Source of the DNA: Haemonchus contortus
Lineage: Eukaryota > Nematoda > Chromadorea > Rhabditida > Trichostrongylidae
Length of the DNA: 64,000 nucleotides
Reading direction: 5' to 3'
Assembly: GCA_000469685.2 (NCBI GenBank)
Contig: LS997567.1
Coordinates: 29,391,023-29,455,022 of the forward strand
In this document: one piece after another, positions 54,950-64,000 of the stretch
Numbering within the stretch: position 1 is the first letter of the stretch
Layout of the letters: the number at the start of each line of letters is the position of its first letter
Program-made: the position numbers and the translations under genes
The notes under the pieces: generated by a model
Databases searched by the model: none
What the model saw: only the letters and a program-made list of their open reading frames with translations
Told to the model about the DNA's origin: nothing

Positions 54950-57900
54950 AGTCACCTGTATCACTTGTGTCACCTGTCCTCCCGTTAGTCGTCGTAGATC
55001 CTCGAGCGGGCGCCAGTGGCCTCTCCCTTCGTCCTTGTCACGAGCCAGAGTGGTCCAGTGAATCGTCCTCGCTTCCTTGACACGAGGGTCAACATTACTT
55101 TCGTTTAGAGCTTTCGTGAAGAAGTCTGACCATTCCGTTGGCGCCGTCTTGGAGTTGGTTTGATGTCCCGAGGGATCCAGTCAGTAACCGCCCTGGTCCA
55201 ACGGTCATCGCTATATCGCATGACGTGTCCGGCCCACCTGATCTTGCATTGGATTTCTCGGCGTAATCAACGGTTTCCCTGATCTTCGTTCGTTGACGGA
55301 GCTCGAAACTCCGGACTCCTTCCTGCACTTGCGTGTATAGGAGAATTCCGAGCATCGTTTTTTCAAAACACGTTGAGTAACACTGACAGTAACACTGCTC
55401 AACCTGCTTTCGTAGAGTCCAAGTTTTTGGAACGTACGTCAAAGCAGGAAGGACAGTAGTGTGGAAAAAGTGAGCGAGCCGGATGTTCTTTGTCTTCTTC
55501 ACTACTCCCTCGATATTATTGAGTGCTTCCCACGCGCCGCGTTTCTTTTTGCACAGCTCCGGAGCTAGGTCATTCATCATGTCGACTTCTCGAACTAGAT
55601 ACACATAGCCGGAGCATTCGAAGATATTCGTTCCGTTCAGCGTGAAGGGAGCATCAGGTACCAATCCGTTTTTCATGTACATCATCTTTGTTAAATTCAG
55701 TCTCAAGCCGATCTTTCCACAAGCATTGTCAAACTCGGCCAGCATTCGTTCCGCCTGCTCGATGTTCGGTGTTATGAGCACGATGTCGTCTGCAAAGCGG
55801 GATGATGTAAGTAGCGGCCGTCGATCTTCACTAGCAAGCCTTCCCATTCCAAATGACGTATCATATTTCCGAGTGCGGACTGAAAAGTTTGGGCGAAATG
55901 GTATCGCCCTGCCGTACACCTCTCTTCACGTTGATAATGACCTCCTTGAAGGATGGTGAAATCCTCGTCGTGAAGCTGTCGCAGAGCTTACGAAGTATCC
56001 TTGTATATTGAGTAGGAACGCCCTGGTTGCCCAGGGCTTCATACCCGGGTTGCCCAGGGCTTCAATTACCGCTCCTGTCTCGACGGTGTCAAATGCTTTC
56101 TTCAAATCGATGCCCGTGAGACATATCAGCATTTTGTACTCCTGCGATACTTCAATGAGTCTTGTAACGGTGTGGATGTGATCGACAATGAGTCTTTTAA
56201 CTATGTGATCGATTGTGCTGAACCCTCTACGGAACCGTGCTTGCTCGCATGGCTGTCCTTCATCTAATATTCTGCCAATCTTGTTAAAGATATTTCGTGT
56301 GAAGAATTTATAGATTACAGACAGCGGGCAGATTGGGCGATAATTGCCAATATCGTCTGTAGCTCTCTTTTTGTAGAGCAACACTGTCTTGCTAGTTTTC
56401 CACGACGTGGGCACTTTGCATTCTGAAAGGTACCGTGTGAAGAGCCTAGCCAGAGTTTCGATGATGACTGGTGGTATACTCTTCAGATGTTCTGGTTTAA
56501 TCCTATCGGGACCAGGCGCTGTACAGTTCTTTATCGACGTGATGGCATGTCGTATTTCGGGAGGGAGAACCGAAGGAGCGATATATTCGTCTTGCCTAAG
56601 ATGGTGAGTAGGCAGGTAGACGTGGCTGTCGAAGAGATCCGAATAGAAGTCGTAGATGACCTTCTCCATTGCCCTTCGGGATGCAGTAACTGTTCGGTCA
56701 AGGCGACGAAGGGATGTTATCTCGGTCTTGTAATTGGCGGAGCTCCGTCGGGCTTTGCGGATACTCTTTCCGGCCTCGGCGGCGTCGTCCATGAATGCTC
56801 CTCTTCTCTCTCTCAGATCTTCCTTTATCGCTTCTCTGCATGGCTTCTTGAGTTTGGACGTTAGCTGGTTATTGCCTGTAGCTCGCGCCATTCCACGCTG
56901 GCGTATCAGCTCCAGAGTCTCCGAAGAAAGTAGTCTCTTGGGTACTTGCAGGCTCTCTGCTTTCCTAGCGCTATCGTGAAGATGTTCGACGAGTCGGTTG
57001 TATTCTTCATTGATATATCGATAATGGAACCTTCACATTCACTCGCAAGGGAAGCGAAGTGTCTCAATTGATGGGGGTTTGGGGCTTCATTTACTAAACT
57101 TTGTAGCTCTCTCCACGCACTGAGAAGCAGAATCAGCGCGGAGGAGACGATGGTCCGATGGTAGAACTTCGGAGCAACAGCGACGTCAGTCAGATAAAAT
57201 GTCCGATTGAAGTTGATGTGGTCTATTCATTATGGAACAGTCCACCAGGTGACTCTCATATCCATCTTAAGTGTGAGGGCTTCTGGAACTGCCAGGTACA
57301 ATGGATGGTATAGGTCGACATGATAAACTCGGGCACCCTTTCACTCTGCTCATTCCATTCCATTCCGTGAGTCTCGATGTAATTCCATGAGTCCCGATGT
57401 GAAGCTTTTCAGCCGTTCTTCTGGGGATCTTTGTGTTAAAATCACCGGCAATACCCTCCAAGAAAGTGTGATCTTCTCTGTATAGCATCTCCGGGTCCAT
57501 ATAGAACGCTTCCACCTCCTCTTCTCCGTAGCTCGATGATGGTGCGTAAGCAACGTGGGGTTAAGTCACATCTTTTCAATCGCAAACTTCCGATCCGGGT
57601 TGTTAAGCTTTCGTACGAACCGATGTTCATGGCCAAGTGCGTATTGACGAGGACACTTACGCCACCGACGCCTCTACTGTCGCATGTTCCAAGGAACAGT
57701 TCTTCTCCAGTCTCAAATACAGCGTGCAGCGCGCGATGCCTTCTCGTCTCGGTCAGTACGATGACGTCGTACTTGATCTTCCTAGCTTGCTTCATCAAGT
57801 CTCCTACACACGCTTCCAATGCAAGCGTCTGTGCGTTGGAAGTGCAGATCGCCATCTTAGTCCTCCTTTTGGGCAGCCTGATTTGACCCATTTGGAGGCC

Positions 57901-58326
57901 TATTTTTCTTACTATCTTTGGCGAGTAGATACCCAACGTGCAGCTTGCCAGGCTCTGACGTGGGGGCTGGGCTGACTCCGGGGGCTTGCCATGCTATCCC
58001 GAAGTGACGAAAGTGGACGTGGGGCTTTGTTTTTAGAAGCGGCCCCAAATCGTCTCAGATACTTCCCAGTCACTCGAATGCAAGCTTTTGGCTCAGTCGA
58101 TGGGCAGGATACCAACTGCACCCAAAGACTCTCCACACACGTATGAGTGGATACGCCTGCAAGAAACAGAAGGGATACCGATCAGCACAGCAGAATCAGG
58201 AAGTCCATTCCCTGAATCCATCTGTGTCTCTGGGCAAGTACCGGTGACTTTTGGTCGGCGATTAATTCCCCTCTCCGCCACCTGGGGACGCCCTGCGTAG
58301 CCTCGTCACTGACCGGCTGGGGATAT
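54950..58326 (-). mobile_element. RTE-type non-LTR retrotransposon, copy 2
   Basis: Same element as 5257-8656 and in the same orientation, from the TCACCTGTATCAC 3' end to GACCGGCTGGGGATA at the 5' end. It is more decayed than copy 1 in several places and has a small internal duplication near 56025-56065 (TTGCCCAGGGCTTCA twice). Together the two copies define the family's ends. Confidence 0.85.
55095..57936 (-). pseudogene. RTE endonuclease-reverse transcriptase, multiply frameshifted
   Basis: Endonuclease part (57936-57442 and 57515-57267) with VLTETRRHRAL and GDFN; reverse transcriptase (56891-55926) with GNYRPICPLS and IDLKKAFDTV, then a frame break; FADDIVLITPNIEQAERMLAEFD and the connection domain at 55919-55095. 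LAEFD is intact here where copy 1 has a stop. At least four frame breaks. It would have the same role as copy 1; inactive. Confidence 0.8.
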
Positions 58327-58329
58327 TTC

Positions 58330-59020
58330 GGACTTCGTGAAAGAGATCCGTAGATTATAAAAATATAACAGAGGAAGAGATAGGCCAATTCTTTCGGCGT
58401 AAGGTGGTCTTGTTGCGTTGCAACACTCGTCTAGATTACCTTTTGGGAATGAACATAGCAAACTCCTACTGCTTCACCATTGCAACACTTTCTTCAACAG
58501 TTCCGCTATGGGGTCTATTTGACCGATGAACTATGTTTCCTTAGTCGGGTGCAGCATGTAGAAATAAGGCGATAAGAATTTGAACTATTATGATGTTTCA
58601 GACATTTTTCGTCCCACAGCTGGCCTTGTGGGACTTCCGCATCGCGTACTGCGCTATTGACAGAACATGAACTCAACACGAGGTTTTTCAGTACTCGCTA
58701 GTTGGATTAACATGTCGTAGCAGGCTCCCTGTATGAGTGCCTCAACAAAATGTACCTAGGAACTGAACAACAGTTTCCATCTGCTCCTTACAAAAGTTCT
58801 CTAGGTATTGCTCTGCATAAAAAGGAGTGCGAAATTCGTTATTTGTGTGATACTGTCAGTTACATACTATTTCATTTTCTTCGGTATATGTTGTATTCCA
58901 TGCTGCTACCATTACACATGTCGGCAACACAGCTTTTATCATCGTCACAAATGCTCTCGTACATTCATAAGGTGACGTTCGCACAGGGATCTCTTGAATA
59001 AAGTCACCCCAAATTTTTAC
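58330..59020. other. Unassigned sequence
   Basis: About 690 bases with one open frame at 58750-59001 that has internal GT/AG signals but no consistent exon chain. No recognisable element. Confidence 0.35.
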
Positions 59021-59022
59021 AG

Positions 59023-59235
59023 ATGCTGTTCACACATTTTCCATTTCACTGTACTGATTGTCTCGCTACTCGGTACTGTGTCACTTATTGTCTTGAACTT
59101 TATACTTCTCTCCTCTGTTCACATAATCGGCTCAAACACCTTGCCACCAGAAATTGATCAGGTGAGTCTCATGAAAATTTCTCCCGTTTCATTTTCATTT
59201 TTACTTTATTTTATCTTCTTCTGTTTTAGCGTTAA
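59023..59235 (+). CDS. Hypothetical membrane-protein terminal exons
   Basis: The exon 59023-59161 is bounded by AATTTTTACAG and GATCAG before GTGAGT, both good nematode splice signals. It reads HFTVLIVSLLGTVSLIVL and NFILLSSVHIIG, one strongly hydrophobic span, then SNTLPPEIDQ. A 68-base intron ends TTCTGTTTTAG, and the next codons are CGT TAA, so the protein would end there. The upstream exon supplying the first two bases of the split codon was not identified. Confidence 0.35.
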
Positions 59236-59279
59236 TCACACTTGGGAGTGGAGTCTGCTTTGTATGAATTCCAACTGGT

Positions 59280-59990
59280 AGTGGGTCTCCACGCACTTTA
59301 TCGCGGAAGCGGTGCTTTAAGCGTCCCTTAAGCTGTTATCCGAGTATTTCAGAGCTGGGGCCAATTGAACCAACACTGTTTTGTCCCCACGTAAGTCACG
59401 GGCGAACCACTTGAAGCGAGCATCGCGCATTTTATCTTGAATAGGGGCTACTTCGAAACGCTCGCTTATGATATCGTCTCGAATATGATCCAGGCGCCTG
59501 AACTAAGCCGTCTATCTAAACGACTCGAGCAATGGCATCCATGACGACAGACGAATAGTAGTAGGGAAAGTGCAGAGCTTCAGTGTACTCAACGGAGGAT
59601 GGAAATTACCCAGTCATTAGATTGAATAGAGTCTGTGCATCCACTCAGCAAGCTCTTCATGAACCTCGCATTGTCGCAAGTCATACGATAGAAGTTCTCT
59701 GGGAACGCCATCGAAAGCGTTTTCCAGGCTTAGAAAAGCCTCATGCTCTGGTTTTAGTTTCTCACGATGTTCTTTTGGTGAGTGACGAGCGGTTGTATTA
59801 CAACGGCGGTGCTGGAACCGATTCAAAACCCCACTGGCGGGCAGAGGGCTGAACGAGTCCTAGAATATCATCGTCAACAATTCATTCAGAGATCTTTATA
59901 CTACGCGAGGACAGGATGGAAGTTTTGCAGCCTGTAGGGCTGCTCCTCTTCTTTCAGATCGGAATGATGGTACTCTGTTACCAACAATCA
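59280..59990 (-). pseudogene. Non-LTR reverse transcriptase fragment
   Basis: Minus strand: FLSLENAFDGVPRELLSYDL (59617-59826) is the catalytic motif A region of a LINE reverse transcriptase (usual form DLEKAFDRVP, first Asp changed). Further left, MRDARFKWFARDL near 59415 is the C-terminal region (usual MR.ARLRWYGHV). The parts between, including YADD, are deleted. A different LINE family from the RTE and CR1-like copies here. Confidence 0.65.
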
Positions 59991-59999
59991 AGCACCTTA

Positions 60000-60800
60000 C
60001 CTACTGGAATGACCTGAATAAGAAACTTCGTCAGTCATGCTGCAGGACTCCAGCACCGTTCCCTAAGCCGGCTTCTAAGTCATCATGACTAGTTGCCTTG
60101 AAAGGCGTCATCTTCATCATAGCTGTTCACGTATCCTCCCTGATCATCTTTCGTACTGGACCGGGCACCGACAGGTAGAGATGGATGGGGAAACTCGACT
60201 GTTCAATTGTTTTGGTAGTAATCCTGCTATCGCTTTACTGCTCTCTTCGGTTTATTAGAGATTGACCCCTACTTATTCATCATCGCGTATTCTGAGGTTC
60301 TCGCTGGCTTCATGAAAACAAGCTGCTTTTGCAGCGGTCACACCTTTTTTAGCACCTTCCATTAGTTCTACCCGTTGTTGGTCGTCTTGTCGAGAAGAAA
60401 TATTTGATAGAGCTTCTTCTACAGCCTAACCCAGATTAGTGACCGAAGTTACTACTATGACAGCATCTTCTCAAATCTCCTCGACAGCCGCGATAGCTGG
60501 TATCTGGAATCGAGTAATCACAGACGTCTACCTTTCCTCTGTTCAGTTTATTTTCATTTAGAGGAGGCAATCTTGAACGTTCAAATCAGTGTGCACTGTT
60601 GCGTTGACGTCTAGTATACGCACATAAGTTGTAAGGTTTGCGGTAATGTGGTAATTACCTTGGGACCAGTCTCGAGCAGACCAGTATAACAACAGCTTTA
60701 TCCTTAAGGCACACACAGTGCAATTTAGAGATCTTCACAATGAGAACAGTAGTAGAGTACATTACAGCAGATTAAGATACAGTTACAACAAATGATATCT
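60000..60800. other. Unassigned sequence
   Basis: No supported exon. It may be internal leader of the adjacent LTR element, see 60813-61125. Confidence 0.35.
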
Positions 60801-60812
60801 TATGAGAGGGAT

Positions 60813-61125
60813 GAGTGTTGGCCCCACTTCTAAGGGCGCCAAAGTGTTGGAAGTTGCGGTCCCTCTTCTCTGGGACTATGTTGAGAGCGCGAGTTCGATA
60901 AATTCCTCATTCTAGGGCAAATCCGTGTCCGACTCGAGGCGAGAATGAATCTTTGGATTAGATATATGCCCTTTTATATGGAGCTCTTTCCGCGCACGGA
61001 TATTTCGTATTCTTACTGTCTATCTTTACCTCGAATTCGCGCCTTCCTTACGCCCCCGGGGGCCTCTAAGAGTGGTCTCCACTCGTCTCACTCGTATAAG
61101 TCTAAGCTGAAATTTCTTCGTTAAT
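60813..61125 (-). repeat. Candidate LTR and primer-binding site (minus strand)
   Basis: On the minus strand a TATA box (CCATATAAAAGGG, about 60968-60980) is followed, near 60840-60815, by TTTGGCGCCCTTAGAAGTGG, like retroelement primer-binding sites of the TGGCGCC type. This would mark an LTR immediately followed by a new internal region. Only one copy is in the window, so the limits are guesses. Confidence 0.3.
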
Positions 61126-61131
61126 ATGCTT

Positions 61132-62475
61132 TTACGCATTCAACTTTCTTTTTCCTTTTTTTTGCCTGTGACTCGTCCCACTTTTGCGTGGTCCATGCCA
61201 TCTCAGAATAATCGTTCTTTCGAAGGGCTGCGGTGCACTGCCCTCCTCGTCGTGTCTCCTTTTCTTCGGAAGTCCTTCAACTTCCTTCTTCGGCTTCTCT
61301 GCCACCGGAGGCCGCTCGCTTACCCAGAACTTGATAACTTGATACTTCCGAACCATCTTTTGGTGTCAGAGAATCCGGTTCAAACTTGCTCATCACAAGA
61401 AGCTGTCCCCAGCGACCGATGTGGGTTGGTTTCCATTCTCCAGCTTTTGCGTCATCGAAGTAGCACATTGTTGATTACCTTCCTTACATTCTCGACCGCT
61501 GCCTTCATCGCATTGTAGGCCTTGGACCATTTTTTCCTACTCCAGGTAGTGATGTTCCATTCTAGCCATACCAATGGCGACTTGAACGCTCCGCAGCGCG
61601 AGTCCTTCGAGTCACGCTGCCAAGTCCTTAACGATGCGATCTTTGCTCACTTCTTCGGCGCTCACGATTAACAGTACGTCCGAGTTTAGTTCCATCTGAG
61701 GTAGCTCGACCAGGCTGTATGTGACCCCTGTCACAGTATCGTCCAACAACATGCGAATTTTCGACAAGCAGCGAGGTGTAAGCAGGTATTGCTGCCATTT
61801 TTTATTATGAATCCGTCCCTTCCATTTTGGCCGTCACCCACCTTAAAGCTGCTTGGTACATTCCACTTACACGGATGATGCCCTCCTCATCTCGCATAGC
61901 TTCATGATAGACATCTTTTGGTTGCACGCTTTCCAGGCTAAGCTGGACGTGCAGGCTCTTCTTCCTCAAGTAGAGCAAAGCTAGTCCGAGGGCTTCTCCC
62001 GAGATTCCTATACGGGTGTTGTGCTTTGCAATCATCAGCAACTTGAAGTCTTTCGACTAATCGTCTTTCATGCATATCGCTATAAGCTGTGCTAACCTTC
62101 CTACACTGGTAAAAGCCACGTCCTTCATTATAACCGATATATTCATCAAAACAGACGACAGATTAGGTTTCTCTTCTTTTAACAACGGGCACTTGGACGC
62201 GACCGGATAAACGTTGCACCAGGTGGGTTCACAAGCTGGTTCTCGTCGCACACGGACTGCAGATGTAGCGGATGTTGGTGTCCTCCGCAAGAATCAGCTG
62301 TTTGAGCCCGGACATGCCATACGAATTATCAATTGCCTGAATGCTTTCCATATCGGTTTTCGCTCTACGTCTTTTTGGTACTGTTTCTACGAGCGTATCA
62401 CTAATATAAGATGGTATCATCCGCAGGAGAACTGAAACCTTCGAGCTGCACTTGAATTGATTCTTCGTTCGCATT
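61132..62475 (-). pseudogene. Open frames downstream of Ty3/gypsy integrase, unrecognised
   Basis: Four minus-strand frames (62474-62229, 62290-62057, 62041-61805, 61468-61132) of 63-81 codons follow each other with shifts and stops. The first has a CSPCATR Cys pair, the last is Lys/Glu-rich with RPPVAEKPKKEVEG. Their place between integrase and a candidate LTR suggests they belong to the same element, perhaps as an extra gene. No domain identified. Confidence 0.35.
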
Positions 62476-62859
62476 AATCTTTGTTATGACTGCGGAGTTC
62501 GAGCTCACTTCAAATCCTCTAAGGGCCTGCCCAGTCTACCATCATTTCAGATGCTTAGCTTTTCTCGTCTCTGCAGGCATACATAAACACCCTTCCACCC
62601 ACTTTTGGACCCTATTTTCGACAGACTTCTTGATTTTGTCATAGCATTCTTTCACTTCTTTGCGATAGAGTTCTTCTTTCGCTGACTATTTCGTGTATAA
62701 ATTTTATGCCACTCATTGAGGAAGTTCTATGGTCACTCGCGTCTGTTCTATATGGTAATGGCTCGTCTGGCTGCATGACATTGGATAGAAAGACTGGGTC
62801 AATCCCGAGCGAAGTGAAAAACGGACTCTCATTGTAGCTCTATGTGGGGAAATATTATA

Positions 62860-63440
62860 AACGTAAATCACATGGGAATGGTTCCGTCCCATTCCGGAGG
62901 TGTTCTACCTCTTTTTTAAGCATACAAAGTATACATAGTTTTGTCCATTACTCCATTTTCTCTTGGATTATATCTCTTTGTAAATGATTGCGTGATGCCG
63001 GTTGCTTCACATAAGGCTTCCATTACAACGTTTTCGAACTCCTTCCCTCTATCAAAGTTAATTCTTTTCGACCATCGTCTTCCTTCAGTTATCCACCTTC
63101 CGAAAAGCACCTTCGCAATCTGTTCCGCGGATCCCTACGGAACAAAATACGCACCTAGCCACTTCGAGAAAGGATCGATCACAATGACATCTCTAGTATC
63201 TCACTCCATCTGAAAAGCGTGCAACCTCCAAAACATCGACTCCGATGACTTCGAACGATTTGGCCACTCCGAAAGGTTTCAGTGGTGCGGTTTATTCTTT
63301 CATCATCTTAGTAAACAGTTTCTGCATTTTGCGCACCATTCTGACACGTCTTGTTGTAGGCCTTCCCAGATAACTCGTTTCACCAGAAACTTGCTTATTT
63401 CCGTCCACTGAAATGACCGGAAACTGGTCTAAAGTTGACT
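62860..63440 (-). pseudogene. Ty3/gypsy integrase, degenerate
   Basis: Read leftward: LVKRVIWEGL near 63375 and DVSEWCAKCRNC near 63330 form the zinc-binding HHCC region; VIVIDPFSKWLGA near 63190 holds the first catalytic Asp; INFDRGKEFENV (63110-62916) the second; YNPRENGV the Glu. This DD35E arrangement is the integrase core that inserts the DNA copy. Stops near 63140 and 62910 break it. Confidence 0.75.
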
Positions 63441-63639
63441 TCATTTAATACTTCCACTTAGGAACAACTTTTGCCAATGATCCGTCTTCCGAGATTCCCT
63501 TCATGAATTGAACCTCTTTGCTTGTCGAGACGGTAGAGCTTTGTCCTCGATCTTACCTTATCACAGTTTTTCTATCACATCGTTATAGTAGCTGTCGTTC
63601 TTCACTTCGCGCAGCCAATCGGTTTTGCACTCAATCGAA

Positions 63640-64000
63640 TTCTTTGCCTGTTGTTGTTGTTAAATGTTTCCGCTTCCATCTGCGTCGGGTCCAGGGTCGC
63701 TCGTTACACCTGTGGATAGTGCATCCGCAACTTTATTGGCGCTACCCTTGACATACTGTATGTCCAAGTCGTACGCTTGTAGTTCTGATGCCCAGCGAAT
63801 AACTCGAACTGGCACATTATTCTCTTAAACAATGTGGTCAGCGGTTGGTGATTCATTCTTAGAACAGTTTTCATGCCGAAAATGAAAAAGTGAAAGTTTT
63901 TGACTGATGTGGTAGCGTTGCTCTGCCTTTGATAATTTTTTTTGACGTAAAGTACAATGGGTGCAGTAGGTTACATGCTCCTTTCTGACCTGGTACCGCC
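63640..64000 (-). pseudogene. Ty3/gypsy RNase H domain, runs off the window
   Basis: Minus strand from the right edge: YFTSKKLSKAEQRYHI near 63940 and RWASELQAYDLDIQYVKG then NKVADALST near 63790-63710, the end of a Ty3/gypsy RNase H. One stop and a shift near 63825. Reverse transcriptase is expected beyond position 64000. Confidence 0.75.

Overview
This window looks like a transposon-dense stretch of a nematode chromosome, most likely from a strongylid-type parasite (clade V); that placement is inference. The grounds are the repeat cast (RTE and CR1-like LINEs, a BEL/Pao retroelement with a G2-type envelope region, Tc1/mariner elements, Helitrons) and short introns of about 70-110 bases with TTTCAG-type acceptors. 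There is no bacterial-style gene organisation, no rRNA, no CRISPR array, and no complete conserved housekeeping gene that I recognise.

Layout, left half. 1-2727 is a tandem satellite with a ~187-base period, and the same family recurs inverted and decayed at 13.97-15.79 kb. 3.15-12.83 kb is one decayed BEL/Pao LTR element. It has gag with zinc knuckles (split by an RTE LINE at 5.26-8.65 kb), a retropepsin, then a direct jump to a G2-type envelope region with no reverse transcriptase, RNase H or integrase between. A zinc-knuckle accessory frame and a 3' LTR follow. A CR1-like LINE tail lies at 12.83-13.95 kb. 15.79-20.06 kb is a 4.3-kb palindrome with 1.65-kb arms, whose spacer is a second copy of the BEL 5' LTR region seen at 2.7-3.86 kb. 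A second CR1-like LINE (20.66-23.56 kb) carries a 994-bp DNA element with a 4-bp target duplication.

Right half. A family of non-autonomous Helitrons recurs, with 5' TC(C/T)...TATATAA..GCGCTAA, an adjacent microsatellite, an internal GC-rich minisatellite, and a 3' hairpin followed by CTGG, inserted between A and T. Copies are at 23.6-25.3, 29.5-30.1, 36.3-38.8, 46.0-47.2 and 48.2-49.4 kb, plus decayed relatives. Several are nested: a Tc1 foldback sits 10 bp inside one, a mariner inside another, and a foldback carrying tRNA-like sequences in or beside a third. A CR1-like LINE with ORF1 and ORF2 spans 42.2-45.9 kb, a second RTE 54.95-58.33 kb, and a Ty3/gypsy pol fragment runs off the right end on the minus strand.

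Host-type coding sequence is sparse and in small exons. The best case is a three-exon gene at 35.2-35.9 kb predicting about 150 residues, with a trans-splice-like acceptor, a Kozak ATG, phase-matched introns and an AATAAA. Weaker exon candidates lie at 25.5, 28.3, 28.9-29.4, 38.8-39.1, 53.5-53.7, 54.4-54.8 and 59.0-59.2 kb. All are hypothetical.
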